NCBI GenBank assembly: GCA_004794655.1
Contig: SMMW01000559.1
Location: 1,302,001 to 1,366,000 of the forward strand
Reading direction: 5' to 3'
DNA: 64,000 bases
Source: Marisa cornuarietis
Lineage: Eukaryota; Mollusca; Gastropoda; Architaenioglossa; Ampullariidae
A program made the position numbers and the translations under genes. The notes beneath the pieces are model-generated. The model did no database searches, was not told the origin of the DNA, and saw nothing but the letters and a program-made list of their open reading frames with translations. Numbering within the stretch: position 1 is the first letter of the stretch; each line of letters opens with the position of its first letter. Of the stretch, positions 43,151 to 54,521 are shown piece by piece.

Positions 43151-44829
43151 TAACAGCGATCGCCCCACGGCACTGGGATTTGGTCATCAAGATATCCACC
43201 GCTGAGAATATTTGGAGACCACTCGACCTGTCGCGCTGGGAGAACGCACCTCCACTACAGAGGAAGAAGGAAAGAAGAAAAAAAAAAGACAGAATAAGAT
43301 CCCTTCTCGTATCCCGCAGTTCTGCCCACTAAACAAACAGCTGTGGTCTCAACGAGCCACATTGACAGAGAAATTCTGGGGCACCAAAGTAAATCTGGAA
43401 AAGACAGTCCATTTCATGATAATAACAAAACTAGAAGAAGTCTGAAGGCATGCTCATCGGAACGCAGAAGAAAAAAAAATGCCAATGAATTTTTTTAACT
43501 GCAATTCCATTTAGCACTTAGATTCTTTGACAACATAACGTCTACATTGATTTGCTCGGAAGAGAGGAGAGACAGAGAGAGAAAGAGAGAGAACAGAGAG
43601 GTATTGCAATATTTTAGGTCCAGTCAATCTCCCTTTATGAACATATCTACATTACAAATGTTGTTGGATAAATGGGCATTACAAGCACTCTTATGCATGG
43701 AAAAGCGATCCACAATGACTCATGCAGCGGACCTCAGGACTTGACATCAAGTCCAAGTTTTTCGGCTTAACTTCTAAAAAAAAAAAAAAAAATCACCGTT
43801 GGCCGGTGCGAAAAAAGAGCCTTAAGTCTCTGGTCTCGAGTGGCAAGTGGACCATTCAGATCAAACTCAGCGAAGTCGACTTACACTTAAGACCCGCGAC
43901 TTAAGACAACTTATTTTTCAAGATCTCATATGCAGCCCAGCCCCTGGACGCGCAAGGGTTTCGACGCAGACAGGAAGCACTTGAAGACAAGGGACAGGTC
44001 GGCGAGGAGTGTCAGGGTGGGTTAACTCTAATTTCAGGGGGACAAGTAGTTCCCGAAATTCGTGCAGCTGAGCCTTCAACCGCCAATCGATACCGCGTCC
44101 CCGGCAAGGTTCTTCTTTTTGTCACTTTTTGGTCATACCTCATATATTTCCTTCACAAGTCCTCGCCTCCTCTACCCCCCTCTCTTTCTTTCCCCTTCTT
44201 TAACTCACTCTCTTTTCATCTCTCCATCTCTCCCCCAACACCCGCCGCCAATCTTTCAGGAGAATGGACAAAAATCAAGATTAAAACTGTTTCTTGTGAA
44301 ACACCATTCTTCTTCGTACCCAGCAAATAAAATCAAGTCTACACGTGTGAAAGCTAAAGCTACTGAAATATTTATATCGCAAGCTAGAGTTTTGCCGACA
44401 TCTCCCATCCATCAGCGGCAAACTATGCACGTGGACTCTTACGAGGGGAAGAAATGTCATGAACTATCTCTTGTTGCTTCGTTACTCCACGGACATCAAC
44501 GCAGGCAAATAATCGAAAGTAATTACTACCTTCGTGAGTTTTGACCTGTTTCTTCTCTTTTCATGTTATGCCTTTCGTGTATTGTACTAGTATTGTAGTT
44601 TTGAAATTTTTTGTAAGGGAGAGGGCTACATTTAACAAATGCACACTTGTCTGTCTATCCAGTGACCATCCAGTGACCCTTGTGCATAAAAAAATTTCAT
44701 TTTCTTTAGATATAGAAGTTATTTATCAGATAGCACTACAATTTTGTATTATTATTATTATTCCCGTTTCTATGCGTTATCCCTTTTTCTTTCCTGTCGT
44801 CTTGGTTGGTTTCTTCAATTTCTTACTAT
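43151..44829. other. No gene supported
   Basis: A GA-rich run lies at 43,559-43,598 and poly-A at 43,775-43,790. A + frame at 44,062-44,544 (160 codons) crosses C/T-rich sequence and shows no domain. No gene is supported. Confidence 0.4.
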
Positions 44830-44854
44830 CATGATTATTGCTGTTATAATTAGT

Positions 44855-44936
44855 ATCATTTGTAAAGCGCCATGAGCCTGCTCTTAGGGCTGGGATATGG
44901 CGCTATAAAAATAACCTTTAATAATAATAATCAAAA
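44855..44936 (+). mobile_element. LINE/SINE 3' tail (+ strand)
   Basis: 'aaagcgccatgagcctgctc', 'ggatatggcgctataaaaat' and a final (AAT)n (about 44,921-44,932) form the 3' end typical of L2/CR1-type elements and their SINE partners. The upstream sequence is not recognisably coding, so the copy is 5' truncated. Confidence 0.65.
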
Positions 44937-46195
44937 GATATATCACCCTCTGTGTGTGTGTGTGTGTGGGTGGGTGGGTGGTGGTGGTGGTGGAAGTAAT
45001 GTGAAAGAGACGAATACATGGCTATAATCTTATACCTTTGCCATTTAATTTTTTCTCAGTATCATTTGTACACCATCTCATAGTTGTATAGTATCCACAA
45101 ATTTGCTCTAGAAACTACTGTTACTTTACTCTAAAAAATAGTTTTAAAAACTTTACATCCAAAGATGCACATCGCACGAAACGAATTTGTTGTATCATAA
45201 AATGAGACCCACTGAGCAATTATATCCTTAAATATATTGTTGCGAAAAAATTCCATGAAACGCTCTCGGAAAAGTTTTAAGGTGGAATCTCTTTATCAAA
45301 ATTTATTTTTCTTGTCACTTTATACACAGTTTGTGGACGATAAAACCTCATAATTTTTCATCGACTTCAGCCCTATCTCCAGGATAGTTAAGAATCACAA
45401 CGCCTTTGCTACGTTTTCTTGATGCCTTTGTCCGTCGTCCTAAGATCGCTTTCCCTACCCGGATTTCACACACACACAAAAGTCCGTCTCTCTTTCGGGA
45501 TATCACTCGCCTTTTATCCCTTCCCCAGCAACGTTTGGAAATGGCTTCCCCGCTTAAAAACTACTTTTTTTTCAAAAATAAAATCCTTCACTCTATTGTC
45601 TTTGAACGTACAAAGTGACCGCATTGAACATGGTGGTTGCAAAGACATAAAGGCGAACAGACTGCGAACGGCTCTTGACAAATCACTTACAGAGAGTGGT
45701 GCCCCTGCACATGAACCCCCCGTGCATGCACGCGCGCGCTCAGTCTCGAAGTCACGTGCACATGGCCTGGGTGACACACACAGCTGGCCGCCTGCCTTTC
45801 ACGCCAACCGCCAGCAGCTGTGCGGCTTTAGCCAAATGGCTGCCACTAATCCCGTCTCTTTAATTTTCTCCCGCAGCAACCATCATCGTCACATCCCTTC
45901 AAGACTATAGGTCGGTGGTCTTTGCATCCTCACCACCCCCCCCGCCCCCGCTCTCTCACCCGCCCACTCGGTCCCCACACCTGCCCCACATCATCTCCAG
46001 GCTTACAAGACCGCCTAACACGTGTTCGCTCAAACTACAGTATTCATTTTTTGGGGAGTGGGGTGGGTAGGGGAGGGGAAGCGGGAGGAGTCCACACCTG
46101 CCAGCTAGCCCCATAATTCGTTGCAATTCATCATCCAGCTTTTGACGGTTATCAACAGATACACTTCAACAGGTGTGTTCGAGTGTATGCGTGTA
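44937..46195. other. No gene supported
   Basis: A GT/GGT microsatellite lies at 44,950-44,993. A + frame (45,419-45,910, 163 codons) and overlapping frames are mixed in composition without a recognised family. No gene is supported. Confidence 0.35.
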
Positions 46196-46206
46196 CTTAC
46201 AGCTAT

Positions 46207-46465
46207 GGGGAAGCGGATAGCCGAGTGGTTAGAGCGCTGGCGTCCGAACTGAGAGCTCGGTGGTTCAATGCCCGATTGGCGCAGCAAACTTCTCCCAGTC
46301 GACTCAGCTGAGGGGAATGGGTACCTGACTCCATAGAGGGTTGGGGAAGGTAAGGCAGCGAGGGGGAGGAGATGGGCATCGCTGGCCCCGAGAATAGTGA
46401 GATCTCTAACCCCCCACCCCCCCCCTGCAACGACCTACAAGGAGATGATGGCGTTTACCCTTTAC
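46207..46465 (+). mobile_element. tRNA-derived SINE, family A, with near-perfect target-site duplication
   Basis: The head 'ggggaagcggatagccgagt' continues with 'ggttagagcgctggcgtccg', box B 'ggttcaatgcc', 'cccagtcgactcagctgagg', 'gggtacctgactccatagag' and a CTTTAC-type tail. The flanks 'cttacagctat' (46,196-46,206) and 'cttacatctat' (46,466-46,476) match at 10 of 11 bases and are read as the target duplication. The part after 'gatgggcatcg' is shortened relative to other copies. Confidence 0.9.
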
Positions 46466-46611
46466 CTTACATCTATACTTTCTTCAATTAAAATAGAAAC
46501 GACAAAAACCAAAACGGTAAAAAGAAGAACTGAAATGTCTATCGACTGAGTATTTTTATGGCTTCACTTCGCAGTGAAAGGCTGCCTACTCAAGGTTCTT
46601 AATTATTCACG

Positions 46612-46790
46612 TGACCCAGTACCAAGACTTGGTGACCTAGACGTGAGCCAGTCCCAGTCCGTCGCGACCGAGATGTGACCCAATACCAGTTTGTCGCGAC
46701 CTACATGCGCCCTGGTACCAAACCTTGGCGGTGAATGTGACCTAACACCAATGTTTCGTGACCTAGATGTGACCTACCCTGCCTTCACCT
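46612..46790 (+). repeat. Degenerate minisatellite, about 32-36 bp units
   Basis: Around five units share 'accaagacttggtgacct' / 'agatgtgacc' style sequence (for example 'ggtgacctagacgtgag', 'cgcgaccgagatgtgacc', 'cgcgacctacatgcgcc', 'cgtgacctagatgtgacc'). Each contains a TGACCT-like hexamer because of the repeat unit. Confidence 0.65.
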
Positions 46791-46794
46791 ACTA

Positions 46795-46890
46795 ACTACT
46801 ATTATTAATAATAATTATCATCATCAGTGTAGTGCTGTATTCCGGTCAAAGCCAGGCTAAAAACAGTTGACAGTTTTACATAATAAAAAG
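46795..46890 (-). mobile_element. LINE/SINE 3' tail (minus strand, decayed)
   Basis: The + strand reads '(att)n', then 'agtgctgtattccggtcaaa' and, farther on, 'cagttttacataataaaa'. This parallels 32,945-33,040 ('tagcgctgttcctccatcca', then 'gtttacatttttac') and fits the same tail family on the minus strand. Confidence 0.45.
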
Positions 46891-46948
46891 AAAATTTCCC
46901 GTGAAGCACCCCTCAGATACAGACTTACATACGCATAAGTGTAATAAG

Positions 46949-46951
<3 letters not shown>

Positions 46952-47016
<65 letters not shown>
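46952..47016. repeat. (CA)n microsatellite
   Basis: About 32 uninterrupted CA units. Confidence 0.97.
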
Positions 47017-47017
<1 letters not shown>

Positions 47018-47828
47018 TCATCTCAAAGCTGTGTAGATTTCTCTACCTCTCTTATACACAAAATTATGCGGACACGTGTTTGTGTTGTCTGTTTGTTGGG
47101 TCTGTCACGTGGTATTAACTTGTAAAACTATTCAAGGTTGTGTGAAACTGCATCAGACTAGACCTCGACTGTGTGTGTGTGTGTGTGTGTGTTATTATTT
47201 ATTTATTTATTTTTTGTGGTAATAGTAGGGGATGGCGTAGGCAATTATTCTAATTTTATGTGTCGTTCTGTAGCCGAACTGAATTTTTTTATGTGTTCTG
47301 AAAAGGCCATCGGGTGTTTGGCTGTAACGCCTGGGTGCATCTCAAAACCTCCTCTGATTCCAGGGTTTATGTTGTTTGTTTCGGTCGATTCCCCCACCCC
47401 CCCTGCGTGCCTGTGTCATGCCACTTCTGTGAGATGTGGTTATGTCTGTGTGTGTGTGTGTGGTGGATGCTTGACTGGGTTTGATTAGAGGTTCTCAGAG
47501 TTTATTTCGTACTGATCGTTCTTATCAACGTTAGGGCGGACATTTTCTGATCAACACTTCATGTCCCGGAGAAGTGTTCATCCCCCCCTCCCCGCAAAAT
47601 CCTCTTGACCGCACGTGCCCCAAAGATAGCCAGCAGTTGCGAATCTCTTCAAGTAAGGCGGAGGAAAGGTTTTCTCCTCCTTGCCTCAGTAGTGGTTCTT
47701 GTATCGACTTGTCCCGATGTCAACAGCAAAACGAGAAGTGAATTGCCTGCAGGCCCTGGTGTCCCTTTCACCCTTTTTTTAGGAACTTAAAAAAAAACAC
47801 GTTATTTTGATATACGACATGCCGACGA
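47017..47828. other. No gene supported
   Basis: GT runs lie at 47,171-47,192 and 47,449-47,462. A + frame (47,171-47,488) begins in the GT run. No gene is supported. Confidence 0.4.
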
Positions 47829-47970
47829 CAAAATCACTTCTTTCAATCCTTGATCACAGCTTTTTGTGAATAAATCAGGGTGGAGCTTTTTTTTCTTCTA
47901 AAAATCACATCTTTGAATCCTTGAACGCAGCTTTTTGTGAATAAATCAGGGTGGAACTTTTTTTCTTCTA
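47829..47970 (+). repeat. 71-bp tandem duplication
   Basis: 'agctttttgtgaataaatca' followed by 'gggtgga' occurs at 47,858 and again at 47,929, with matching flanks on both sides ('aaaatcac', 'tcttctaaaaat'). The two copies differ at a handful of bases. Confidence 0.85.
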
Positions 47971-48148
47971 AAAATAACACGAAAGTGGGATCTGTAGCAG
48001 TAGAAGCGAGATTTTTTTTCTGTCATATTTTCATCAGGTGACGACTTGCCAAAGTGTTTTGTTCCAAGCTACCGTCGCTGATGACAACGGGAGACTAGTA
48101 ACTACTAAAGGGGAAATAGCTATTCATTGTGTGCATGCCTCACCTTTG

Positions 48149-49193
48149 GTTGGTTTATTTAGTAGGAAAGTGCTTCCACCTTGAGGTGATTTCGATCGCA
48201 CTATGAGGGGAGAGGAAGGGGGAGGAAACCAGAGTACCCGGAGAAAAACCCCCGACGCCAAGCCTTGCGGACAGGTGTGACATACAGACTGACCCGAGAC
48301 AAGATCTGAACCCTGAGTTTCTCACTGCAGTGGTGAAACCACGGACCTTCATCTACTGGATAAGTGTCCCAGGTTTATATCCGGTGTAAGTCTCGGCTTT
48401 CCTTATCAGCGAGCCCGTGTTTCCGGTTCCGGTTTGCTGTTGCGAAGAGACACGGAGCTTCATTTAATTTTAATAAAGGTCAGTGGTTTGCAGACGTAAA
48501 TAGATTCGTAAAAATAGACAGGTGCAAATTGTTGCATTGTTGGATGTCATACCAATAAAGCGAGATGTCGTTATCCTCAACAAAAAGTAAACATCAATCC
48601 TCGTCGCCATCATAGCTTACAATAACAACCGACCTTAGCAACGGGGGACTTCCCTATTGTCGTCTGCTAGTAAATGGTGTTGTCGTGAACTCAGTGCTAC
48701 CACGGACCTTCATCTGTGGCATTTATTAAATTAATTCTTAAAGTATAGGCTTTTTGTAACAGAATAATCTATATAATTGTGTCCGAAAAATCAAAACCAA
48801 TGCTTTTTAAAAAAAATTGTTAGTGGTAGAGCAAGTCAATAGCATCTGTTGTGACGATGTTTATATATGATACAATTGACGATAAACCCACATGCGTTTT
48901 CTATAAACAACCAAAATACATTTTACAGAAAGTACTACTGTTGATTTTGCAATCAGTCTTCTTTAACAAGGTTCTTATGACAGAAAAGCTTAATTACTTC
49001 TAAAATTTCTTCGACGTTAGGAAAACCCGCCATTTTGAAATCGGAAACGGAAGTGAAAACCTAACGTTTGTAGGGTTGGTTACAACTGTCACTCCTATGA
49101 TAGCGTAAATAGGCAACGAATGAGAGACACTCATCCAGTAGAATAGTAGATGAAGGTCCGTGGTGAAACCACTACACAACCGAGCGACCCCTG
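48149..49193 (-). mobile_element. tRNA-derived SINE, family D, split by a DNA element
   Basis: On the minus strand the element runs from 49,193 down to 49,173, is interrupted by 817-830 bp, and resumes from about 48,342 down to 48,149. The rejoined order is: a tRNA-like head with box A (ttgtgtagtggtt), box B 'gggttcagatc', a conserved body (ccgggtactctggtttcctc) and the tail 'taaataaaccaacc'. The whole composite is flanked by 'tgcctcacctttg' (48,136-48,148) and 'tgcctcaactttg' (49,194-49,206), 12 of 13 identical, its target-site duplication. The body motif resembles conserved SINE domains in marine invertebrates, to my recollection; I did not verify this. Confidence 0.85.
48343..49159. mobile_element. 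817-bp inverted-repeat DNA element nested in a SINE
   Basis: The ends 'ggaccttcatctact' (48,343-48,357) and 'agtagatgaaggtcc' (49,145-49,159) are perfect 15-bp inverted repeats. The match extends inward ('ggataagtgtccc' versus 'ggatgagtgtctc') after an 8-bp insertion on the right. Both sides are flanked by 'gtggtgaaaccac' (48,330-48,342 and 49,160-49,172), which occurs once in the uninterrupted SINE. Because that 13-mer is itself palindromic, the true target duplication could be 3-13 bp and the repeats could begin at ACCACGGACC. A third terminus-like copy (ccacggaccttcatct) lies inside at about 48,701. The interior has no transposase and is AT-rich, so it is non-autonomous; the superfamily is unknown. 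Confidence 0.85.
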
Positions 49194-49206
49194 TGCCTCA
49201 ACTTTG

Positions 49207-49899
49207 AAGGAAGTAGCTTTTTACATTTATGAGATGAATTAGCAAAGGTTGGGGTGAGCGCTAAAAAAGCATTAAAATATATGTTTATGGAAATCAGATT
49301 CAACTCAAACGTGAACTACTGTGCCTAAGAATGTGTGTAAAACTATGTGAAGCTTATTCTTTTTAAGAGAGTAAATGAAGTGTCGAGCACATCGTACAAT
49401 TAAACCTGCATTTTAAAGAAGGATAAACATTAATTTATGTTAAACACAGAGATAAAGACAAGTTTCAAGGCCTTACCGAGTGGTGAGTCAAGAGACTCCT
49501 TTGTTATCGTTTATTAATACATCAAACATAAAATCCAAAAGAAAAACGAGAATCTAGAGAAATTAAATAAAGACGATTTTACTCCCGTGTTGAAATTTTC
49601 CCCAAGGTGACCACCAGGCGTGATGTCACGCAAGTGGTTTGCCAGTCGTCTGCTCCTAGTAAACAAGTCGTACACAAAATATCGAATTTTGAAAGTGCAA
49701 GCTAAATGAACAGGAAAGAATTCTGTAGAAATAAGTGTTTATACTTTCTCATATGATCCGTCATTTTCAAGACAGCGGGTCGTTCCTATGTGTAGGACCG
49801 ATTTCACATCGCCTACTTCTTCCTGAGCCTGTTCATGCTGTGCAGAAGAATGCATTTCCCTTCCAGCAACACGAAAGTTTCACCAGAAAAAGTAAGTGA
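49207..49899. other. No gene supported
   Basis: AT-rich unique sequence; no open frame or repeat of note. Confidence 0.4.
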
Positions 49900-50171
49900 A
49901 AAATGTTGTCCCCAACCCCTCTCCCATTTTTTTAAGGTCGTTGGGGAATGAGCTGTTAGAGACCTCACTTTTCTCCGGGACGAATTATTCTGGGGGCGGT
50001 GTCCATCTCATCTGCCTCTCTGCCTTACCTTTCCCAACTCTCCATGGAGTCAGGTATTTTTTCCCGACAGCTGGGTCGATTAGGGGAAAATTTGTTGCGC
50101 CACACGGGTATCGAACACAGATCCTTTGGACTCGGACGCCAGTGCTACTATTCGGTTATCCAGTTTCCCTA
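49900..50171 (-). mobile_element. tRNA-derived SINE, family A (minus strand)
   Basis: On the minus strand: head 'gggaaactggataaccgaat', 'gcactggcgtccgagtcc', box B region 'gttcgatacccgtgtggcgc', 'aatcgacccagctgtcggg', 'tacctgactccatggagag' and 'gagaaaagtgaggtctctaa', then a decayed tail. The head is more diverged than in other copies. Confidence 0.85.
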
Positions 50172-51624
50172 AACAGACAACATCCAGTGTTGGTAGTACT
50201 CTGCTCTCAACATCTGTGACAAGTGTAAAGTCAACAATCTACAATTCTATAAAGACTAGTCTCGAGAAGTATGAGCTGCCGTATGAGCAAAAAAAAAAAA
50301 AAAAAAAATCCAGCGAAATAAGGCTGTGCCACTGAGGTCCAAAGAGTCATACCATCAAAGTCTCTCTCAGTGTAGACAGTTTCAACGCACCTAACCCTAA
50401 ACAAGGGAGGAAGGTGTACGAGGCTAATAGGCAATTAGAAAAAAAAACTTTGATAGCAAGGAAAAATATTTTAGCGGACTCCTTCACCTCTAATAGAAGC
50501 TGGTTCTTCACAATCGTCTGTACGCTGTTTTGATGGTGACCTGCATACAGTAAATCATCGGTCGTGATTATCTACAGCAGCCTTTCCGAAAATGTATTTC
50601 TTACTGATTTTCTGGGATGTTTTTCACTTTAAATAATGATTCTCAACGAATATTTCGTCTCTTTTATGCTGCAGCTTGCAAACGTCCATGTACATTGACT
50701 CAAGTAGCCATAACAGATTAACAGTAAGTGCGACGTGGGTCTTTGTCGTCTGCTACCTCGATCGGCATTTATTGGTGGAGTTCAGAACCCTCACGATCGT
50801 CAGGTTCATCAAACGGTACTGCAAGGCTATAAAGAATTTCAAAACATTCTTCACTACTAGAAAAACTTAGTTATAGTCACAGGAAGGAAAGAGAGGAAAA
50901 GCAGAAACTCAATACAAAGAGAGAGAGAGAGAGAGAGCAACTATTCCTCCACTTATCCGGGTATCAACCAGCCAGTTCAGTTATTCGACTCCACAAAGCA
51001 ATCAAAATTAAATAGCTTATTTTATTCATCCCCGGAAAGTTTGTGCGTATTTAGCTGTGCATTTTTAAAACCTATTTCGTGAAGACACTCGGGACTTTGA
51101 GGCGAGTGAAGTGACAGCCCACACGGTGACCTCACTGTGGACATGACAGGTCAAAAGCGAGATGACAGATCGGGACGGGAAAGGACGAGAATTACTGCCG
51201 CGTTTCCCAGGGCCCACCGAAGAGCGACGTGGCGACTTTGGTGTTTCTGACCTACCGACCGCAGCACCTGTCTTACTGTTCTACTGGTACCTGCCGACAA
51301 AAAGACTTGCCACCTATAGGCCAAACTCGCATGACACACACACCTGAACTGGCTCAACCTCGATGTTACACAAAACATCACACAGGACGGGTCCGACAGA
51401 CAGACAGACAGATTGACGGACAGCCCCACGTACCCCTCGGACGTAAAACTGACAAGCTTGCTTGCTGCCCTACGTTACCTGCCTGGAGATAAATTATTTC
51501 TAAAGATTACTGGCTGATCGTGACTGCTAGTAAGGATGCGATGCGAAGAGAGGACAGTCAGACGACAGGGTGGGCATTCGCCTCAGCTCTCGACATAGTG
51601 AGTCATAACCTCCCTCATCGCATC
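50172..51624. other. No gene supported
   Basis: An 18-base poly-A run lies at 50,290-50,308 and a GA run at 50,921-50,937. Frames near 51,151-51,492 overlap on both strands with no domain. A GACA repeat lies at 51,396-51,411. Confidence 0.4.
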
Positions 51625-51765
51625 CGAGAAGTAAAATGTTTGTCACCAAAACAGTGGGGTTCGTGAGTTGTGGGTTCAGATCTCGGTTTTGCCAAGCCTA
51701 CTTTCTATTTGAACTTGACACTGTGATATAACTTCAGCCGCTGAATCGTCGTAAAATACCAACAG
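51625..51765 (+). mobile_element. tRNA-derived SINE, family B (decayed)
   Basis: It aligns with the copy at 36.6 kb through 'tgtcaccaa', 'gtgggttcagatctcgg', 'tgtgatataact' and the end 'cgtcgtaaaataccaa'. The middle block (ctgttctttctc, tggcatctattt) is decayed. Confidence 0.6.
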
Positions 51766-51967
51766 CCAGTCTCTTCATTTCCTCGTCTCTCCCAGCTTTC
51801 ACTGCTGTCCCCTTCTCTCTCCAGAGAAAAACAAAGATACAGTATTATAAAGGGATATATTGCATCCGGTCTTGTTCTATATTAGTATATTATAAAGGAT
51901 GTCTACTATATACACTGTATATATGTATTTTTTGAGTTATTTATTATTATATTTACATCTTATAGCT

Positions 51968-52130
51968 TTGTGGCCGTAGCGCAATGAACGTTGGTGGTTC
52001 ACCGTGGCCAGGGCAGGTCAGAAGTGTAGCCACCCTTCTTTTTTTCGATACCTTTGTCTTTCCAGAAAAAATCAGGTACCCGTTTCTGCCAGGTGGGAGA
52101 TTTCCAGCCACTGGTCCGAAGGAGCCACTA
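51968..52130 (+). mobile_element. SINE-like repeat, family C
   Basis: The head 'tgtggccgtagcgcaatgaa' resembles box A, and 'ggtggttcaccgtggccagg' resembles box B. The body shares 'atcaggtacccgtttctgcc' and 'aggtggga' with 30,490-30,665. Confidence 0.5.
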
Positions 52131-52343
52131 TAGTGACTATACCCAGCGACCTTCGTTGCTTCCGAACGTACTAATAACCAGTGACATAAATAAACGCATC
52201 ATACATACCCATATATTTTTATTATGGAAACTTCTTTCGTTAATCACTGTGGCTGTATTTCATTTATTGTCTGTCAACTCCGATACCACTTTAAATACTT
52301 TAAAGACCAACCTGAATGGTTTTCGAAGCTTTCATATATCGGT

Positions 52344-52893
52344 AGATACAGGCGATATAAACCTAACCTGTAAATGTTAGTTTCCAAAACCCATCCATTA
52401 ATTAATTATCCGCTACGATTCTCACTTACGATAAACAAGCGCCGCTAACAGTGTACTACGTCACACTAGTGCACCATTCACAACACTGGCAGCAGTCAAC
52501 ACCAAACAGTGTACTACGTCACACTAGTGCACCATTCACAACACTGGCAGCCGTCAACACCAAACAGAGAGAGAGAGAGAGAGAGAATGAGCGGCAGTTT
52601 GGTTTTTTTGGACGCTAAAAGTCTGTATTTCTCGTGTTTCTGAAAAACTGCTATTTAAGCACGAGAAAAGCAGACTTCAACGTCCGAATAATCCCAACTG
52701 TCACTCTCTCTTTCTCGCTGTTTGGTGTTGACGGTTGCCAATGTTGTGAATGGTGCACTAGTGTGACGTAGTACACTGTTAACGGCGCTCGTTGATCGCA
52801 GGTGCAAATCGTGTACTTTGCTAGCGGATAATTAATTAACGGATGGGTTTTGGAGGCTGCAATATTCAGGTTAGGTTTATATCACCTATATCT
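52344..52893. repeat. 550-bp imperfect palindrome (fold-back element)
   Basis: The whole segment is self-complementary around a short loop at about 52,637-52,661. Outer pair: 'gatataaacctaacctg' (left) against 'caggttaggtttatatc' (right). Middle pair: 'ccattaattaattatccgct' against 'agcggataattaattaacgg'. Inner pairs: 'gtgtactacgtcacactagt' against 'actagtgtgacgtagtacac', and 'gtctgtatttctcgtg' against 'cacgagaaaagcagac'. The left arm carries an extra 58-bp tandem copy (52,449-52,506 / 52,507-52,564). The arms are diverged at scattered positions. A fold-back DNA transposon or an inverted duplication would explain it. Its right end touches the truncated LINE at 52,894. Confidence 0.9.
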
Positions 52894-53490
52894 TCTTGCT
52901 GGCTGTCCTCAGCACCTCATTGATAAACTTCAGAAGGTCCAGAACTCAGTTGCTCGTCTCGTTTTCCGGACTCGAAAACGTGATCATGTCTCACCACTTC
53001 TTCGCTCTCTTCATTGGCTACCAGTTAAAGCTAGAATAGACTACAAGCTCTCAACTCTCTGCTATGGTTTCTTTGAAAGTCACTCCCCCAGCTACTTTAA
53101 CGAAATCTTGTCTGTCAAAACTCCTGCCCGAAACCCTTGATCCTCATCAGACTCCCGCATTTTATCCCTCCCTCTCACTGACAGTCACATACGGACAACG
53201 GATGTTCTCCCTTTGTGCTGCTCAACAGTGGAACTCTCTTCCACACCACATTCGCCACTTAACTTCCAAGGCCGCATTCAAACGCTCTCTTAAAACATAT
53301 CTTTTTACAAAGTACTATATTCCTGACTTGTACCTCATCTTTATGTTGTCCAGTGTCCCTATGTGTACCTCACTGTCAATTGGTTGTAATGTTTCTTTTT
53401 TTTTATCAAACTGTTCTGCGCAGAGAGTGCGATCCATTTTATTCGTGATTCTGCGCGCTATAAGTTCGCATTATTATTATTATTATCGAT
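52894..53490 (+). mobile_element. 5'-truncated CR1/L2-type LINE, C-terminal end
   Basis: The coding remnant starts abruptly at 'LLAGCPQHLIDKLQKVQNSV' and continues 'VSPLLRSLHWLPVKARIDYK' and 'LSTLCYGFF', the usual C-terminal landmarks of L2/CR1-like reverse-transcriptase proteins. A TGA at 53,138 stands where CGA (Arg) is expected, a CpG decay. After one frameshift it continues 'TYGQRMFSLCAAQQWNSLPH' and 'AAFKRSLKTYLFTKYY'. A 3' untranslated part follows, ending 'gcgctataagttcgc' and (ATT)n at 53,470-53,487. All RT catalytic blocks are missing through 5' truncation. Confidence 0.9.
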
Positions 53491-54474
53491 ATTTGCAAAA
53501 ACGCACACCATTCAGGTTTGTCTTTAAACACACGAACTAAACTTTGTTGCAACTCGCGAGGAAGAGACATACACGGATTGTAGTGGCGCCACCCTCTCAT
53601 GAAGTAGTCGGTGGCAGGGAGCAATCATAGAAGGCCATCTAGTACTCTACATTTCAGGAATGTTTTAAGAAGTATCAACATCTACTTAGCATTTCAAACC
53701 ATCAGCGCGCTGGATGCCCACACAACAGCTTTATGCAAGGGAACTAACTCATGCTAAAAAAGAATGAGATGAAAGAGTGATGTCCCATATAAAAAAGTAA
53801 ACCTGCAAAATGCCGCAGACGATACCATCACAAGGCTTCTGAACTCATAGAGGCTTTGGCAAATTTACATGATCGGGCAACTGAGAAACCTGCATATGAA
53901 CAGAGGAAGAGTGGTAGGGCAGTATGCACCGGTAATCATTAAAATAATAAAACTAACCCTTTCACTTTTTTCCCCCTTTACACAGCGCTTCCATTTTAAT
54001 TAACAAGTAGCTGCCAGCTTTATTCCTATATGTAAGGTTTTACTTCATCGATTTGTCGCAGTTTCTTCGACATTTCGAAATGCTCTTGGTTAAAATTTAA
54101 AAATAAGTTATATTTTATTTTCGTGCCGGCAATTCTGATAATTCTGCCAATATATTACGAAGGCCAGCGAAAAACAGCGAAATATATGAAGGGAGATCGC
54201 GGGACAAAAAGCGAGAAATGATAAAGAGATGGAACGGCGAATTTTCATTTGGTGGAAAATTGCGGAAGGCAAGAACTGGGCGAGAGGCTTGTACTTCTGA
54301 GACCCTAGCAACGTTTGTTGAAGCGTTTAGCTGGCTGCGTGCCCGCAGGCTAACTAAAGGATCTTTTTTCATTTCCAGACACGAATGACACTCATAAAAG
54401 ACTCGATGGATTTTGCAGCATGGATAGTCCCAGCCTTTTAATAACAGGAGACAGTGAAAGTAATTTTTAAAAAG

Positions 54475-54476
<2 letters not shown>
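53491..54476. other. No gene supported
   Basis: Unique AT-rich sequence with short frames only. Confidence 0.4.

Positions 54477-54521
<45 letters not shown>
54477..54521. repeat. (CA)n microsatellite
   Basis: About 21 CA units. Confidence 0.95.

Noticed and set aside
46901..47125. ORF with poly-His/Thr stretch
   Set aside because: It translates the (CA)n microsatellite; the same holds for frames at 38.1-38.4, 41.1-41.3, 54.1-54.5, 55.0-55.2 and 20.1-20.5 kb.
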